Assembly (NCBI GenBank): GCA_020631735.1
Contig: CM036160.1
Coordinates: 114,434,680-114,498,679, forward strand
DNA: 64,000 bases
Direction: 5' to 3'
Origin: Saccharum officinarum
Lineage: Eukaryota > Streptophyta > Magnoliopsida > Poales > Poaceae
Under the pieces are notes generated by a model. The model did not search any database. It was not told the DNA's origin and worked only from the letters and a program-made list of their open reading frames with translations. The translations under genes were made by a program, and so were the position numbers. Shown here in pieces: positions 1-11,852 of this stretch (its first letter is position 1; every line of letters starts with the position of its first letter).

Positions 1-289
1 AGCTTAGGCTTTGTGCGCTTTGCTTACTAGAATTGTGTAGGAGCTCCCTCTTGCTTGCAAAGTACCAGTGCATAGGTTTATGTGACCTTGCTCTAGAATT
101 AAATAGGAGAGCTCTTAGCACATTAGTTGCTTAATTAGGATCTTTATGAGGTGCTTGTGAACTTAGTTAGAGGGGTGTAGTCTTGGCTAGACCGATAAGT
201 TTAATTCCGCATTTGTTTTGGTTAGCCAACACGTTTAAGTTTTAGAAAGGACTATTCACCCCCCTCTAGTCCGCCATCTCGACCCTTCA
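1..289 (+). mobile_element. 3' end of a SIRE/Maximus-type LTR
   Basis: The stretch ends in the block ACTATTCACCCCCCTCTAGT followed by CTTCA. The LTR ends at 21967 and 30311 carry the same kind of terminal block (TATTCACCCCCC...CTAGCC...CTTACA). No primer-binding site follows, so this is a 3' LTR or a solo LTR whose start lies outside the window. Its terminal bases differ from the other LTRs here, so it is a related but distinct family. Confidence 0.6.
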
Positions 290-690
290 ATATGGCCGCG
301 GGATGGGCTGGACCAAAAGAGCCGTTGGGGGCGGTGGCGGCCTGGCGGCCGTGCCGTGCCTGTGCTGTGTCATGGGCCAGGCCGGCACGGGCACGGTGGC
401 TGCTATGTCGTGTCGCCCATGGGTCGTGCCACAAGGCCGTGCCATGGGCCGTGCCGCCGGCCCATTGGCCGTCTGGAAATCTATAACGGCAACCAGGTCT
501 AAGCCCACGTGGGTGCGATCTTGACTGGGAGAGAGAGAGGCAAGAGCGGGGACCTTTTTTCCTTTTTATTTGCGCATGATTTTCTTTCCTTTTTATTTGT
601 TGGGTGGACGGAAGGAGCGAGCGACTTCGCGTTGCACCGGGTGGACGATTTGACTTTCCTTGTTGCCCTGGATTCCTTGCATGCTTGCGT
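290..690. other. GC-rich repetitive stretch, no gene
   Basis: Between about 340 and 470 the sequence repeats GTGCC, GGCACG and CATGGGCC on both strands. This resembles the subterminal regions of some grass hAT transposons, but I see no terminal repeats or target duplication. Short open frames here are by-products of base composition. Confidence 0.3.
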
Positions 691-693
691 GCA

Positions 694-1059
694 AAACCAC
701 CGCATATTCTTCCTGTGATCGGAGGCGCAGGAGATCACGGAGGCGCGCATGTAAAACCACCGCATATCTTTCCTGTGATTGGAGGTGCAGGAGAGCACGA
801 AGGTTGCCGCACGGGTGGACGGAACAGAGTGAGCGGCTTTGGTGTCGCACCCGGGGATTTGTCGTAGCGGGTTTTTGGTGTCGTAACTGTGGACGGAATA
901 GTTATGAATGTTATCTTTCCTGTGATTGGAGGCGCAGGAGAGCACGAAGGTTGCCGCACGGGTGGACGGAACAGAGTGAGCAGCTTTGGTGTCGCACCTG
1001 GGGATTTGTCGTAGCGGGTTTTTGGTGTCGTAACTGTGGACGGAATAGTTATGAATGTT
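694..1059 (+). repeat. Tandem duplication, 147-bp unit
   Basis: Positions 766-912 and 913-1059 are near-identical direct copies with a period of exactly 147 bp; both start ATCTTTCCTGTGATTGGAGG and end GTTATGAATGTT. A shorter partial copy of the unit start lies at 694-752 with a 59-bp offset. Long open frames run through the array because the period is a multiple of three, not because it codes for protein. Confidence 0.85.
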
Positions 1060-1495
1060 TTAGTTGTAGAGATTTTGCCTTCTTGTGCGGAGTCGCAGAG
1101 GAGTTCTGCAAAATAATCACACCGTTCTACCTATCCATCCCATGATCTTTCTCTCGCATGTATGCTTCGCTATCTGGCGCGAGAATAATCATGAACTAAA
1201 GTCAAATAGGGGTTTTATGAAAAACAACTAGATCACGAGTAATATCCCTGATCTTAATCGGGGGGTTCTGCAAAAAGTTTTTCACTGCGGCCTCCTCTTA
1301 CTCTGAGGCAGCCGGCAGGCCCCTTTTACGTTTCTTCAAGCCTTCAACTGAGAATTTGTTGTGATTGAACGAGTAATGCACATGATGAATTGATAACATC
1401 GTTGGACACCACATCGAGAGTGAAGAAATACTCAAGCAAGGATTGCAGTTCAAAAGCATCATTTTGTCAACATACAATGCAATACATCATCCTTA
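1060..1495. other. Intergenic, nothing recognised
   Basis: AT-rich sequence without a supported gene. It ends in the TTA target copy of the MITE that follows. Confidence 0.5.
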
Positions 1496-1775
1496 GGCCA
1501 ATCTCAGTGAGAGTTTTATGAGTTTCATTTGCATTAAATAGATCGTCATGTAAGTATTTTTTATGACATGGCAATATATTTAAGAAGAGAAAGAAAAAAT
1601 GAGTTTCATCTCATGCCATGATTACCTACTCTATATGAGTCATGAAATTAAATGCCTATAAAACCATACAATGAAACTCTCTATTGAGAATGTGTGTTTT
1701 ATCGAGTTTCATTTCATTTGGTATGATACAACAATCTTAGAAATAACGCAACGAAACTCCCCACTGAGACTGACC
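1496..1775. mobile_element. Tourist-like (PIF/Harbinger) MITE
   Basis: A 280-bp AT-rich element. The left end GGCCAATCTCAGTGAGAGTT and the inverted right end, read as GGTCAGTCTCAGTGGGGAGT, form imperfect terminal repeats. TTA flanks both sides (1493-1495 and 1776-1778), the three-base duplication typical of PIF/Harbinger elements. It encodes nothing. Confidence 0.8.
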
Positions 1776-2072
1776 TTAGGGAAAGGGAAACCATGGGCAT
1801 GCTTCCAATGTGCACAATATATATATACTTCCAAGTTCAAGCGAAGGAACAGACAGAGCACAAGACCGTGTTTCCAGGTGACAGTGAACCTCTGCGATTC
1901 ATTGATCAATATGCCGGTCCCGGTCCTGGCGTGTGCTCAGGGCTCAGACCCATCTCAAAGGGGCTGTGAATTCACGAGACTATACAGGTGTACACTTGAG
2001 CCGCAGGTGTCGAAATAGTATGTTACCGATATTTATACAGGCTTATCCTGACCCGTGATTAGATAAATGGAT

Positions 2073-5000
2073 CTATATTGTCCTAATATAAGCATGTGGA
2101 AACATCCGTGGGAAATAAGTGTGCTTCGCCTTGACAATAAACCAATACAGAAAGAAGCAGGGGATATGAGCGATGGCCATGCCGAGGTACCTGCACCAAA
2201 TTCAGATTGCTGTTAAGGATTCCCGGATGACAGAGAGTAAAGGATGAAATGAGGATGTAGATGCCAGTACCATAGAGGAGCTCCAGATGATGAAAGGTCC
2301 AGAAATGGGTACGGCCACCTGAAAAGGCAAAAAAGGGTCACAGTTTCGTCATTGAAGGTACCAAGTCGAGCCCTCATTCAAATGCGTGCATAACTGAACC
2401 GAAGCAATATTCCAACATGCATTGCATTGATGGCATACCAACATAGTAAGATAAACTACAAGAATTGAGAAAATAGGATATAGGATATACTACTTTGCTA
2501 ATAAGAGTGTGCCAACATGCATGGCCAGCACCAAAAAATGAATCTGCAGCATATTCAGAAATCAGAACCAAATCACAACACAAACTGAATAGTGAATACA
2601 GATGCCAAATTGATTTAAGACAAATGTCACATGGGTATGAACTGCACATCAACAGAGGCATGGCACATTGCAGGGTTCAAAAAAAGCATTTTACATTTGT
2701 CTCCTTTCTTTTAAGTTAATATGCTCCTTTTCTTATAAGTTAATATACCAACTTGGTTTTGCTTCATCTTTCTCTTAGTGTACACAATTTACTAACATAA
2801 AGATGCATCTAAGCCAAGAGATGGTAAACCAAAGGCATTCCATTTAGTTCTCCAAATTATGCAGCAAGGGAGCAAATTTACCAGGATAAGCCTCCACAAG
2901 CATGAAGGACCCACTGGAATGTTACATAGGCGCAGCTCCAGAAAACAAAGAAAGCCATTCGGTACCAGGGAAAAGGCTGAAAATCCACGAGTCTTAAGTA
3001 ATTAAACCAACCGCACAAAGGGCAGAGCAAAATAACTTAGAAGTAATCTTACCATATTGTTGAGAACTGTGTCTATAAGTAGGAAAACAGCATTTAGGGA
3101 GTGCATGCCATCAGTGACCTGCATGGATTTTGATGGACACGATGGCAAAGATATAATAAGGCATTGCATAAAAAACAGTTAACTTGGTGAAAATAAAACA
3201 GCTTAATCAGTTAATCTTCTGAGTTCATTTGTGCCCTATGTCTCCCGTTGGGACTTTTCAAGTTTTCATGTGGTCATGGCTAGGCCATAACAGAGATCAG
3301 ACAAAACTAGATTTGCCTCCAAAAGGGCTTCAGATGGAAGATGGACAGCATGAAATTCAGAAAATGCCAGGACAATTGCTCTATCCAGTGACGGAGCTAG
3401 AAATTTTATGGATCCTGGGCAAGATATAACGCATGGTTTCTAACAGTAAGGACACTTCCAACCCAGAAACTACATGGTTTCTATGTTCATTAATTAGGAT
3501 ATCAACAACAACAACAACAACATAGCCTTTTGTCCCAAGCAAGTTGGGGTAGGCTAGAGATGAAACCCAAAAGAGACGAGAAACAGGGAGACACATAAAG
3601 GGACATAAAGGGCACAAGACAAAAAAAGGTCACGGTTCAGGCACGTTGATTGCTAATCTCCAAGCGCTCCTGTCCATAGCTAAATCCTTGGGGATATTCC
3701 ACTCCTTAAGATCTCTCTTAACGGACTCGTCCCAAGTTAGTTTAGGTCGACCTCCACCGCTCTTTACATTATCGGCCCGCTTTAGAACTCCACTACGCAC
3801 CGGCGCCTCAGGAGACCTCCGTTGGACATGTCCAAACCATCTCAACCGATGTTGAATCAGTTTCTCCTCAATTGGTGCCACCCCAACCCTATCCCGAATA
3901 TCGTCGTTCCGTACTCTATCCCTCCTTGTGTGCCCACAACACCAACGCAACATACGCATCTCCGCTACACTCAAATGCTGGACATGTCGCCTTTTTGTAG
4001 GCCAACACTCAGCACCATATAACATCGCCGGACGAATCGCCGTCCTATAGAACTTACCTTTCAGCTTCTGAGGCACCCTTTTGTCACAGAGAACGCCAGA
4101 AGCTTGACGCCATTTCAACCAGCCGGCTGAAATTCTATGCCTAACATCTTCATCAATGTCTCCATACTTTTGTAGCATCGACGCTAAATACCGAAAAGTA
4201 TCCTTCTTGGCCACCACTTGCCCATCAAGGCTAACGTCTCCCTCCTCGTGCCTAGTCGCGCTGAAATCGCACCTCATGTACTCGGTCTTAGTCCTACTAA
4301 GTCTGAACCCTTTCGACTCTAACGTGTGCCTCCATAGTTCTAACTTCCTATTAACCCCCGCCCTACTGTCGTCAACTAGCACCACATCATCAGCAAAGAG
4401 CATACACCAAGGGATATCACCTTGTATGTCCCTTGTGACCTTATCCATCACCAAAGCAAATAAATAAGGGCTCAAAGCTGACCCCTGATGCAGTCCTATT
4501 TTAATTGGAAAGTCACTGGTGTCGCCATCACATGTTCGGACAAACGTCACCACATCCCTGTACATATCCTTGATGAGGGTAATGTACTTAGTTGGGACTT
4601 TGTGCTTTTCCAAGGCCCACCACATGACATTTCTCGGTACTTTGTCATATGCCTTCTCGAGGTCAATAAAGACCATGTGCAAGTTCTTCTTCTGCTCCCT
4701 ATATCTCTCCATCAATTGTCGTAATAAGAAAATCGCCTCCATGGTCGACCTACCAGGCATGAACCCAAACTGATTTTGGGTCACATGTGTCACTCTCCTT
4801 AGGCGATGCTCGATAACCCTCTCCCAGAGCTTCATCGTATGACTCATCAACTTAATCCCATGGTAGTTAGTACAACTTTGAACATCTCCCTTGTTCTTGA
4901 AGATAGGTACTAATATACTTCTCCTCCATTCTACAGGCATCTTGTTTGACCGAAAAATAAGGTTAAAAAGCTTAGTTAACCATACTATCGCTCTGGCGCC

Positions 5001-8000
5001 TAGGTATCTCCACACCTCAATGGGGATACCATCAGGGCCCATCGCTTTACCTCCCTTCATCCTTTTCAAAGCCTCTCCGATCTCTGCCTCCTGAATTCTC
5101 CTCACAAAGCGTCTGTTGGTATCGTCAAATGAGTCGTCCAACTCAAGGGCAGGACCCTCATTCTCCCCATTAAACAGCTTGTCGAAGTACTCTCTCCATC
5201 TGTCCTTGATCTCCTTATCCTTCACCAGAAGTCGATCTGTCCCATCCTTGATGCATTTTATTTGGTTGATGTCCCTTGTCTTCCTCTCGCGGATTCTAGC
5301 CATCCTATAAATGTCCTTCTCCCCTTCCTTCGTGCCTAGCCGCTGATAAAGGTCATCATACGCCTGACCTTTTGCTACACTCACAGCTCGCTTTGCAACC
5401 CTCTTCGCTATTTTATAGCCCTCGATGTTGGCTACACTCTTGTCATGGTGGAGACGCTTGAAACACTCCTTCTTCTCCCTAATAGCCCTTTGCACCTCGT
5501 CATTCCACCACCATGTGTCTTTCGCTTCCCGTTTGCCTCCCCTACTCACGCCAAACACTTCCGAAGCCACCTTCCGGACACATGTTGCCATCTTTAGCCA
5601 CATGTCATCGGCATCTTCTCCTTCTTCCCAAGGTCCCTCATCTAGCATCCTCTCCTTAAACGTCTGCGATGCTTCCCCTCTAAGCTTCCACCACTTCGTT
5701 CTCGCAATCTTGGCCCGTTTGTCCCGGTGGACACGTACCCGAAAGCGAAAGTCCGCCACCACAAGCTTATGTTGAGGGACAACACACTCCCCAGGTAACA
5801 CCTTACAATCAAAGCAAGCACGTCTATCCTCCCTCCTTGCAAGGATAAAGTCGATCTGGCTCGAGTGTTGTCCACTACGAAAGGTTACTAGATGAGATTC
5901 CCTCTTCCTAAAGAGGGTGTTCGCTATCAACAAGTCATAGGCCAGCGCGAAGTTCAAAACATCCTCCCCCTCTTGATTCCTACTACCATACCTGAACCCC
6001 CCGTGCACCCGCTCGAAACCTACATTAGTCGCACCAACATGGCCGTTGAGGTCTCCCCCTATAAAGAGTTTCTCGCTGATAGGCACGGTACTAACCATGC
6101 TATCAAGATCTTCCCAAAACTGCCTCTTGGTGCCCTCGCTAAGACCTACCTGAGGGGCATAGGCACTGATCACATTCAGAGCTGAATCTCCAACTAGCAG
6201 CTTGACCAAGATAATCCGGTCGCCTTGCCTCCTAACATCAATGACTCCATCCTTAAGGCTCCTATCGATCAAGATGCCTACACCATTCCTACCCGATGTT
6301 GTCCCCGTGTACCAAAGTTTGAAGCCAGTATCCTCCACCTCCTTCGCCTTCTGGCCCTTCCATTTAGTCTCCTGAACCCATAGAATATTTACACGCCTTC
6401 TAATTGCTACATCGACTAGCTCTCTTAGCTTACCCGTTAGGGACCCTACATTCCAGCTACCTAGACGAATTCTAGTTGGCTCGGCTAGCTTCCTTACCCT
6501 TCGCACCCGTCGAGGGAAGTGCGAAGACCCTTGCTCATTTTTCACTACACCCGGGCGTAGATGTAGCGCGCCACTAAGGTTGCGACGGCCCGACCCTTGC
6601 TCATTTTTCATCGTACCCGGGTCACGATACGACGCGCCACTAAGGGGATGACGACCCGGCCCTTGCCCATTTAACACCACACCCGGGTTCCGATGTAGCG
6701 CGTCGCTAAGAGGGTTACGCCCCAACGAATCTCTTGTGTGTTTCAAATCCATGAGAGTGGCTGTTTTTTTACTGTTGGTTCGCCAGACCTTAACACACCC
6801 TCCTCCTTTACCCGGGCTTGGGACCGGCTATGTTAAGACGACTTAAGAAAGTCTTCCAGTCAACATAGGTGGAGTTATTAATTAGGATATCAACTAAGTA
6901 AAAAAATAACGTGGCACTGCAATTAACGAAGAGAGAGAATAAAATAGTTTCTTAAAAAAATATATATACACGGAACCAAGACATGAAGAGATGTGATAGG
7001 TAGATGAGGAAGAGAAAAGATATGTAATTGGACAAAAGATTATTCTGTACAAACTATCCATTAAGAATATAGTTTCTATGTGTAGTGTTTACATAAATTA
7101 ATATAGTCACATAAATTATCTGTGCTTTCTAGCATTGATTGTGCCCTAACAAAGCTACGCAAAATAGAACCCATAATTATATAATAATATACAAGCAAAA
7201 TTAGACAACCAAAATAGTTTTAAATTCTAAACTAAGATAATCACTAAGTCCTAGGCGATGCCTCCTCCCTAGCTAGCTTTTCTTTTTGAGATGGGTTTGT
7301 ACGTAGCTATGAGCCTATATATGACAAAGTCTTTTTGGCTATTTACGGCTAATGTGCATGTAGCAGCAGCCAGCAGAGAGGAGCCCGGCCACTGGCCCAG
7401 GGTGGCCGGGCCTTGGCTCCGCCCATGGCTCTATCATATGGCCTATAGGCTTTGCTAACTAACACAATGAGTTAATGGCACATTCAAAACAGACTATTTG
7501 AGTTGATGTTTAGAGTTCTTGTTATGTTTTTTATCACTCAATATAATGGTGAACATTGGCGGATCCAGGGGGGCTGGGGGGCTGCAGCCCCCCCGGCAAC
7601 ATGACATTTCCATAGGATTACTGTTGCAATTAGCTCTAAATTACCCTTAAATCTTTATGGTTAATCACAATCTCCATTACTTAGCCCCCCCTTGATCCCA
7701 TCCTGGATCCGCCACTGATGGTGAATACAGGATACCACTGTGATATATAGAGCATTTAAGTTGTGCCCTTTATCAAGACAGGGCTTGCTAATGCTGTGAA
7801 CAACTGAGTCCTCTAATGTCTAGTACTACGAAAGCATAGTAGGAATAATATGTACATGTAGTACAAAGGAGACATACCAACGCTAACCCAAACTTGTCAC
7901 GGTAGAAGAATGGCACAAGAAGCCCCCAAAATGTGACATCAGTCAACATTGTTGCACCTGCACCAGTCTGCAGAAGGCAAAGAATATCAGTGAAGACCCA

Positions 8001-9581
8001 TCACTCAATAGTGACAAACATCATCAGTTGCTCACTCAAATGTTCATTAGCAGGCAGAAGCTTTGCACTGTGGTGCATATGGGAGTGTTTTAGGGAAGGA
8101 AATTGGTAAATGGCCAAGGGAGCAAAAACAAAAGAAAATTACATGAGCTAAATTCCATAGTTTTAGGCATGAAATTCCTTTTGACTTCTGAATCACATTT
8201 CACATGTAGATATTAGCAGCATCTGCATAGTCACAACTCGAAAGAAACTAAATAAGGTGGATAAATGCTCATCAGACATGATGCTGCGACCAATCATCAA
8301 ATGTTGCTGTGGCACATTCCAAACAGTGGTAACACTGAATTGGCAAAACTACCCGGACAACATAAAACACCCAGATATGTAATTCTTAACAAGGAAAAAA
8401 TATAATACAAACCTGGTATATGATTTGCATGCACCGGCCCCAGAACCCGGCTCTTCTCTCATTCACTATTTGTTCATAATAGCTCACCATCATATTTGTC
8501 TCATCTTTTTTCCTCTCTCCAGAAATGGAATTGGAAACATCAAGATTTTCGAAGTCAGCATTAAGAAATCCATGGGATTCATCAGCTTTCCTCAAACTTT
8601 TCCTTGAGTAAACCCAACATCCATGGGCTGATATAGCTGTGGCAAACTAAGAGTAACACGCCAAAAGTAATAAAAAAAAGTGAAGTCAACAAAAGGTTAA
8701 CAAACGAACTAAAACAAAGGAATTCTTCGAAAACTGATTGCTGTTAGTGAAGTGGTAGCGGAACACAGACAGAAGCAGGGCACATACCGCGAAATATATG
8801 GTGACTAATAGAAATGTCCACCTGCAAAACCATTTCGAAGAATAAAGTTTGGAGTCAAAATGGGAGTTAAGAAACAAGCAACACAAGTAACAGCACAGAA
8901 GCAGCTGATAAGAGTGTGACCAAGTGCACGGCAGCTAGTGTGTGTGTGTGCAGTGAACTCAATTTGAAAAGGTCCATACACGAAAGAATGAAGCTTTAGG
9001 TCTGTTAGCAGTATAGATTGAAATTGCTAATTGGGAAGCCTGTCTGTGGGCTCTTTTATTTTAAGTATGGTTGCGCCAAAGAGTCCTTACCTACTCGGCC
9101 ATGTGCTTAGCCCGAGTCCCTAGGTACACGCTAACTGGAACCACATTGTAAAATGACATACACGCAAGTAAGATATGCCAGCAGGAATTAAGTGTATAGT
9201 AGTACCACTTGTCTGTTCTTAGCATTAGCAATTAAGGTGAGAGAGAGAAGGAAGTAGGACGGCTTGACTCTTGAGAAGGAGGAGGGAGGGACCGTACTGG
9301 GTGTAGAAGTAGAAGACGGCGAGGCCCTTGGTGACGAGGAGGCGCGCGAGGAGCGCGACGGCGGCGGCGAGCGCGAAGGCGCGGTAGGCGAGGAGCCAGC
9401 CCGGGTGGAGGCGCGCCCAGCAGGGGACCCAGAGGTCGGCCGCGCGCAGGGGCGGCGCCGCCCTCCGCAGCCGCGGCAGCAGCAGCGCCGCGGCCGCCGT
9501 GGGGAGCGCGATGAGCGCGCCGCAGACGAGGACCTGCCACCGCAGCCAGTACGCCGCGCCGTCCGCCGGCGACAGCGACAT
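2073..9581 (-). CDS. Multi-pass membrane protein, Rolling-stone/At1g10660-like, 8 exons
   Basis: Exons 9581-9298, 8821-8788, 8646-8413, 7967-7878, 3118-3053, 2976-2882, 2318-2271 and 2190-2073 all have GT/AG borders and join in phase to a 322-residue protein ending in TAG. Likely membrane segments lie near residues 16-35, 61-83, 96-115, 188-205, 220-233, 242-262 and 286-304. Marker motifs are [17 protein letters not shown] (51-67), [17 protein letters not shown] across exons 1-2, the split-codon [11 protein letters not shown], and HIPCFFLYW. They match the plant family of uncharacterised transmembrane proteins related to Drosophila Rolling stone; its biochemical role is unknown. I chose the ATG at 9581 because homologues begin close to this first membrane segment; an upstream in-frame ATG at 9686 would add a proline-rich, unlikely leader. 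Intron 4 (3119-7877) is enlarged by a LINE and a MITE, both compatible with splicing. Confidence 0.86.
3489..3506. repeat. Target-site duplication, 3' side of LINE
   Basis: ATTAATTAGGATATCAAC, identical to 6877-6894. Confidence 0.95.
3507..6876 (-). mobile_element. Full-length RTE-clade LINE in intron 4
   Basis: A 3370-bp non-LTR retrotransposon in the same orientation as its host gene. It has a 5' leader of about 124 bp, one long open frame, and a 3' end that (read on the minus strand) finishes in repeated TTG, a tail known for plant RTE elements. It is flanked by identical 18-bp target duplications. An open frame, intact duplication and full length point to a recent insertion. It lies between exons 4 and 5 of the membrane-protein gene, well away from both splice sites. 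Confidence 0.93.
3630..6752 (-). CDS. RTE LINE polyprotein: AP endonuclease and reverse transcriptase
   Basis: A single uninterrupted frame of 1040 residues. The N-terminal ~90 residues hold degenerate repeats around NPGVV and [10 protein letters not shown]. An apurinic-type endonuclease follows with [31 protein letters not shown] and [10 protein letters not shown], which carry the family's Asn, Glu, Asp and His positions. The reverse transcriptase runs from [10 protein letters not shown] (about residue 572) through [10 protein letters not shown] (about 697) and [14 protein letters not shown] to the catalytic FADD (about 785). The C-terminus has the RTE-type motifs [13 protein letters not shown] and [10 protein letters not shown]. 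The enzyme would nick target DNA and copy its RNA in place. RTE elements use one ORF, so nothing appears missing. Whether it is expressed cannot be seen. Confidence 0.94.
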   Translation of the reverse strand: MDLKHTRDSLGRNPLSDALHRNPGVVLNGQGPGRHPLSGASYRDPGTMKNEQGSGRRNLSGALHLRPGVVKNEQGSSHFPRRVRRVRKLAEPTRIRLGSWNVGSLTGKLRELVDVAIRRRVNILWVQETKWKGQKAKEVEDTGFKLWYTGTTSGRNGVGILIDRSLKDGVIDVRRQGDRIILVKLLVGDSALNVISAYAPQVGLSEGTKRQFWEDLDSMVSTVPISEKLFIGGDLNGHVGATNVGFERVHGGFRYGSRNQEGEDVLNFALAYDLLIANTLFRKRESHLVTFRSGQHSSQIDFILARREDRRACFDCKVLPGECVVPQHKLVVADFRFRVRVHRDKRAKIARTKWWKLRGEASQTFKERMLDEGPWEEGEDADDMWLKMATCVRKVASEVFGVSRGGKREAKDTWWWNDEVQRAIREKKECFKRLHHDKSVANIEGYKIAKRVAKRAVSVAKGQAYDDLYQRLGTKEGEKDIYRMARIRERKTRDINQIKCIKDGTDRLLVKDKEIKDRWREYFDKLFNGENEGPALELDDSFDDTNRRFVRRIQEAEIGEALKRMKGGKAMGPDGIPIEVWRYLGARAIVWLTKLFNLIFRSNKMPVEWRRSILVPIFKNKGDVQSCTNYHGIKLMSHTMKLWERVIEHRLRRVTHVTQNQFGFMPGRSTMEAIFLLRQLMERYREQKKNLHMVFIDLEKAYDKVPRNVMWWALEKHKVPTKYITLIKDMYRDVVTFVRTCDGDTSDFPIKIGLHQGSALSPYLFALVMDKVTRDIQGDIPWCMLFADDVVLVDDSRAGVNRKLELWRHTLESKGFRLSRTKTEYMRCDFSATRHEEGDVSLDGQVVAKKDTFRYLASMLQKYGDIDEDVRHRISAGWLKWRQASGVLCDKRVPQKLKGKFYRTAIRPAMLYGAECWPTKRRHVQHLSVAEMRMLRWCCGHTRRDRVRNDDIRDRVGVAPIEEKLIQHRLRWFGHVQRRSPEAPVRSGVLKRADNVKSGGGRPKLTWDESVKRDLKEWNIPKDLAMDRSAWRLAINVPEP
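6877..6894. repeat. Target-site duplication, 5' side of LINE
   Basis: ATTAATTAGGATATCAAC, identical to 3489-3506. It sets the exact 5' limit of the LINE. Confidence 0.95.
7554..7717. mobile_element. hAT-type MITE in intron 4
   Basis: A 164-bp element with 16-bp terminal inverted repeats, CATTGGCGGATCCAGG on the left and CAGTGGCGGATCCAGG on the inverted right, one mismatch. The 8-bp duplication ATGGTGAA lies at 7546-7553 and 7718-7725. An 8-bp duplication and CA-initial repeats are diagnostic of hAT elements. Confidence 0.88.
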
Positions 9582-9995
9582 CGCGCCGAGGGCGGGTACC
9601 CTAGCTTGGGCTCGGCCTGGAGCTCGCGGGCGCGGGGGCGGGTGGGAAGTTGGGTCGACCGCTACCGCGAGAAGCAAGCAATTCACCGCGACGACGACGG
9701 GGAGGGAAGTGAAACTCTGGGTTCGTACGGCTGGGTCGCTGCTTTGTGTCGTGTTGTGCGCGGCGCCCGTTGCGGCCGCGTTCCGGGTCCGGGCCGGTCG
9801 GACTCGGACTGGACCTGGACGGGGAACGTTGGTTCTGGATTTGGCGCCGGCGACGGACTTCTAGAAGCACACAATTGGATCCTGACGTCACTACATACGT
9901 GTCAGATCGCGGTTTTCAATGTCGTCACTGCCTCCTGCTTTCTTCGAGAGAAAACGTTGTGAGCTATAATTTGCATAATAAAACCAAAAGCTATA
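9582..9995. promoter_or_regulatory. Upstream region of the membrane-protein gene
   Basis: GC-rich 5' flank of the minus-strand gene, expected to hold its promoter and 5' leader. I see no convincing TATA box, consistent with a broadly expressed CpG-rich promoter. Long frames on both strands here reflect base composition. Confidence 0.4.
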
Positions 9996-10601
9996 CTCAC
10001 TCCGTATATGATTTAGAGGTAGTTTAGGACATAATTGTGCTTACCGATGAGTCATTAATTAGGTGGTATTTTTCCATATCTGCCCTTATTAAATAGGGTT
10101 GCAGGTCTCTCCTAGACAACAAACTTTCGTTGCTGGACTGGTTAGGCAGTTGCGGGGGCGAGGCTTGTGGGCAGGGTTCGAATCCCCTGGCTGATGCTTT
10201 TTTTTTTTTTTTGCTCCACTCGACTTTGCATGGTACTGTGCTGATTTTGCATGGCACTGTGCGGAGTACGGTCAGGCGGTTCGCGCTGACGCCTGGGCGC
10301 GTTTCTTTTTTTCCCTCCTTCTGGAGTTGCTAGTTCATCTACTGCTCCCTTGCTTAGCTTCTTTTTTCTCCTTCTACTTCTTCGTACGGCGCAAGTGGGA
10401 GGCGATGCGATCAAGGGAAGCCGAGGCGAGGTGGCGGGAGCTGAACGGGCGCGAGTATTAACGAGACGACGAGTTAATGACGCACGGGAGCCGAAGCAAC
10501 GAGGGCAAGGGAGTCCAAATTAATGCCCGAGCCCCCAGCGCCTTCCTTTGCGCATCTTCCATCTCTTCCCAGGATGACCTCTAAATCATATGCGGAGGGA
10601 G
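9996..10601. mobile_element. Stowaway-like (Tc1/mariner) element, 606 bp
   Basis: The left end CTCACTCCGTATATGATTTA mirrors the right end, which reads CTCCCTCCGCATATGATTTA when inverted. TA dinucleotides flank both sides (9994-9995, 10602-10603). CTCCCTCCGT-type ends with a TA target are the Stowaway signature. It is larger than most Stowaways and holds a SINE-like segment. Confidence 0.75.
10128..10212 (+). mobile_element. SINE-like tRNA-related segment with poly-T end
   Basis: GGTTCGAATCCC at 10175-10186 fits a polymerase III B box (GGTTCGANNCC). About 35 bp upstream, CTGGTTAGGCAG resembles a loose A box. A run of 15 T closes the segment (10198-10212). This is the layout of a tRNA-derived plant SINE or a decayed tRNA-like insert; it does not fold as a full tRNA by eye. 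No flanking duplication was found. Confidence 0.4.
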
Positions 10602-11266
10602 TATATTTAAGGGATATTTTCTTGAATCACAATATAGACCCAAGCGCTCATACATGTATACAAATTCAACCTTATAATAACCATTATTATGATTATCTCG
10701 AGTAAAACAATAATGCTTCACTGCTTCAAAAAAATCCTCCAGCTATTTTCTTAATGCAAAATCATTAAGAACAATATAGAGATCAAGACATCCTTCTTAA
10801 TACAGCACGTAGCTAAGACACCAATGACCAATTACACATGGCCGAACGGGCAGTCGTCGGTCGAGCACCTGAGTAGACGAAGATGAGGGGGTGACACCCT
10901 GAGCAATGAAGGGCAAACAACGAGAGGAAAACGATTGGCTAAAGGAATGGTCACGACCCACTATTGCATTTTTATTATCATGGGCATCATCATGTGCATA
11001 ATCGACATATAAAGATCAATTTGTGAAACTAGTTGGGTTAGAACTAGAAAAATCTAGCATTACTATGTTCATACAGATGGCCCGTCTAATCCACCAGACG
11101 GTCCGTCGTAATAGTTGTAGTCGACCAATGTTCGTTTGGACGAACAACGGTCTAAACATGCCCATACTCTAACACCCTTTGTCATGCCTAAGCCACCAGA
11201 CCATCATCCCACTTGCCAAAATTAGACTGAATGTGTTCCCCAATGACCTAATCCCCCTAACCCTAA
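10602..11266. other. Intergenic, nothing recognised
   Basis: AT-rich, no supported gene. It ends in TAA (11264-11266), the target copy of the next element. Confidence 0.5.
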
Positions 11267-11849
11267 GAGCATCTCCAAGAGTCTTTCTAAACATCACTCT
11301 CTAAATCATCATTTGGAGAGTCATTTGCATAAAAAATCGCTTTCTATATCTTTCACTCTCCAACAGTTTTTTCTATATCTCGTGCGCACTCTAGAGAGCC
11401 ATTCTCGTCTTCTATTTTTGGCTAGCGAAAATTTTGGAATAAAAGATGGCTATATTTGGATAACAATTTAGAGAAGCTGTTGGCGGATAGTTTTTCACCA
11501 AAATCTCTATTCGTAGCATTTAGGAAGGATATAGAGAGTCTCTTGGAGATGCTCGAGCAACTCCAAGGTACTCTCTAAATCCTTCCTAGTTGTTAAGAAT
11601 AGAGATTATGATGGAACAATACTCTTCGACAGCTTATTTAAGTGGTTATCCAAATATAGCCATCCTCTATCCTAGATTTCTCGCTAACCAAAGATAGATA
11701 GCGAAAATGACTCTCTAGAGTATAAATAAACAAGATATAGAAAAGTTATTGGAGAGTGGAAACATATACTAGAAATAAGTTTTTATGCAGATGGTTCTCC
11801 AAATGATAGTTTAGAAAGTGAATTTTAGAAAGTCTATTGGAGATGCTCT
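11267..11849. mobile_element. Two Tourist-like MITE copies in inverted orientation
   Basis: Arm one (11267-11554) starts GAGCATCTCCAAGAG and ends CTTGGAGATGCTC. Arm two (11555-11849) is recognisably its reverse complement along its whole length, for example around the shared GTTATCCAAATATAGCCATC. TAA flanks the pair (11264-11266 and 11850-11852), while no target copy separates the arms, so the pair behaves as one 583-bp foldback unit. The arms have diverged by roughly a quarter of positions by eye. Confidence 0.78.
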
Positions 11850-11852
11850 AAG

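Noticed and set aside
4156..6185. Plus-strand open frames opposite the RTE ORF
   Set aside because: They are antisense shadows of the intact minus-strand LINE frame.
9264..9962. 232-codon plus-strand frame
   Set aside because: It is antisense to exon one and the promoter of the membrane-protein gene and reflects GC bias.
10130..10212. A tRNA gene
   Set aside because: Only a B box is convincing; no cloverleaf with anticodon stem can be drawn by eye.
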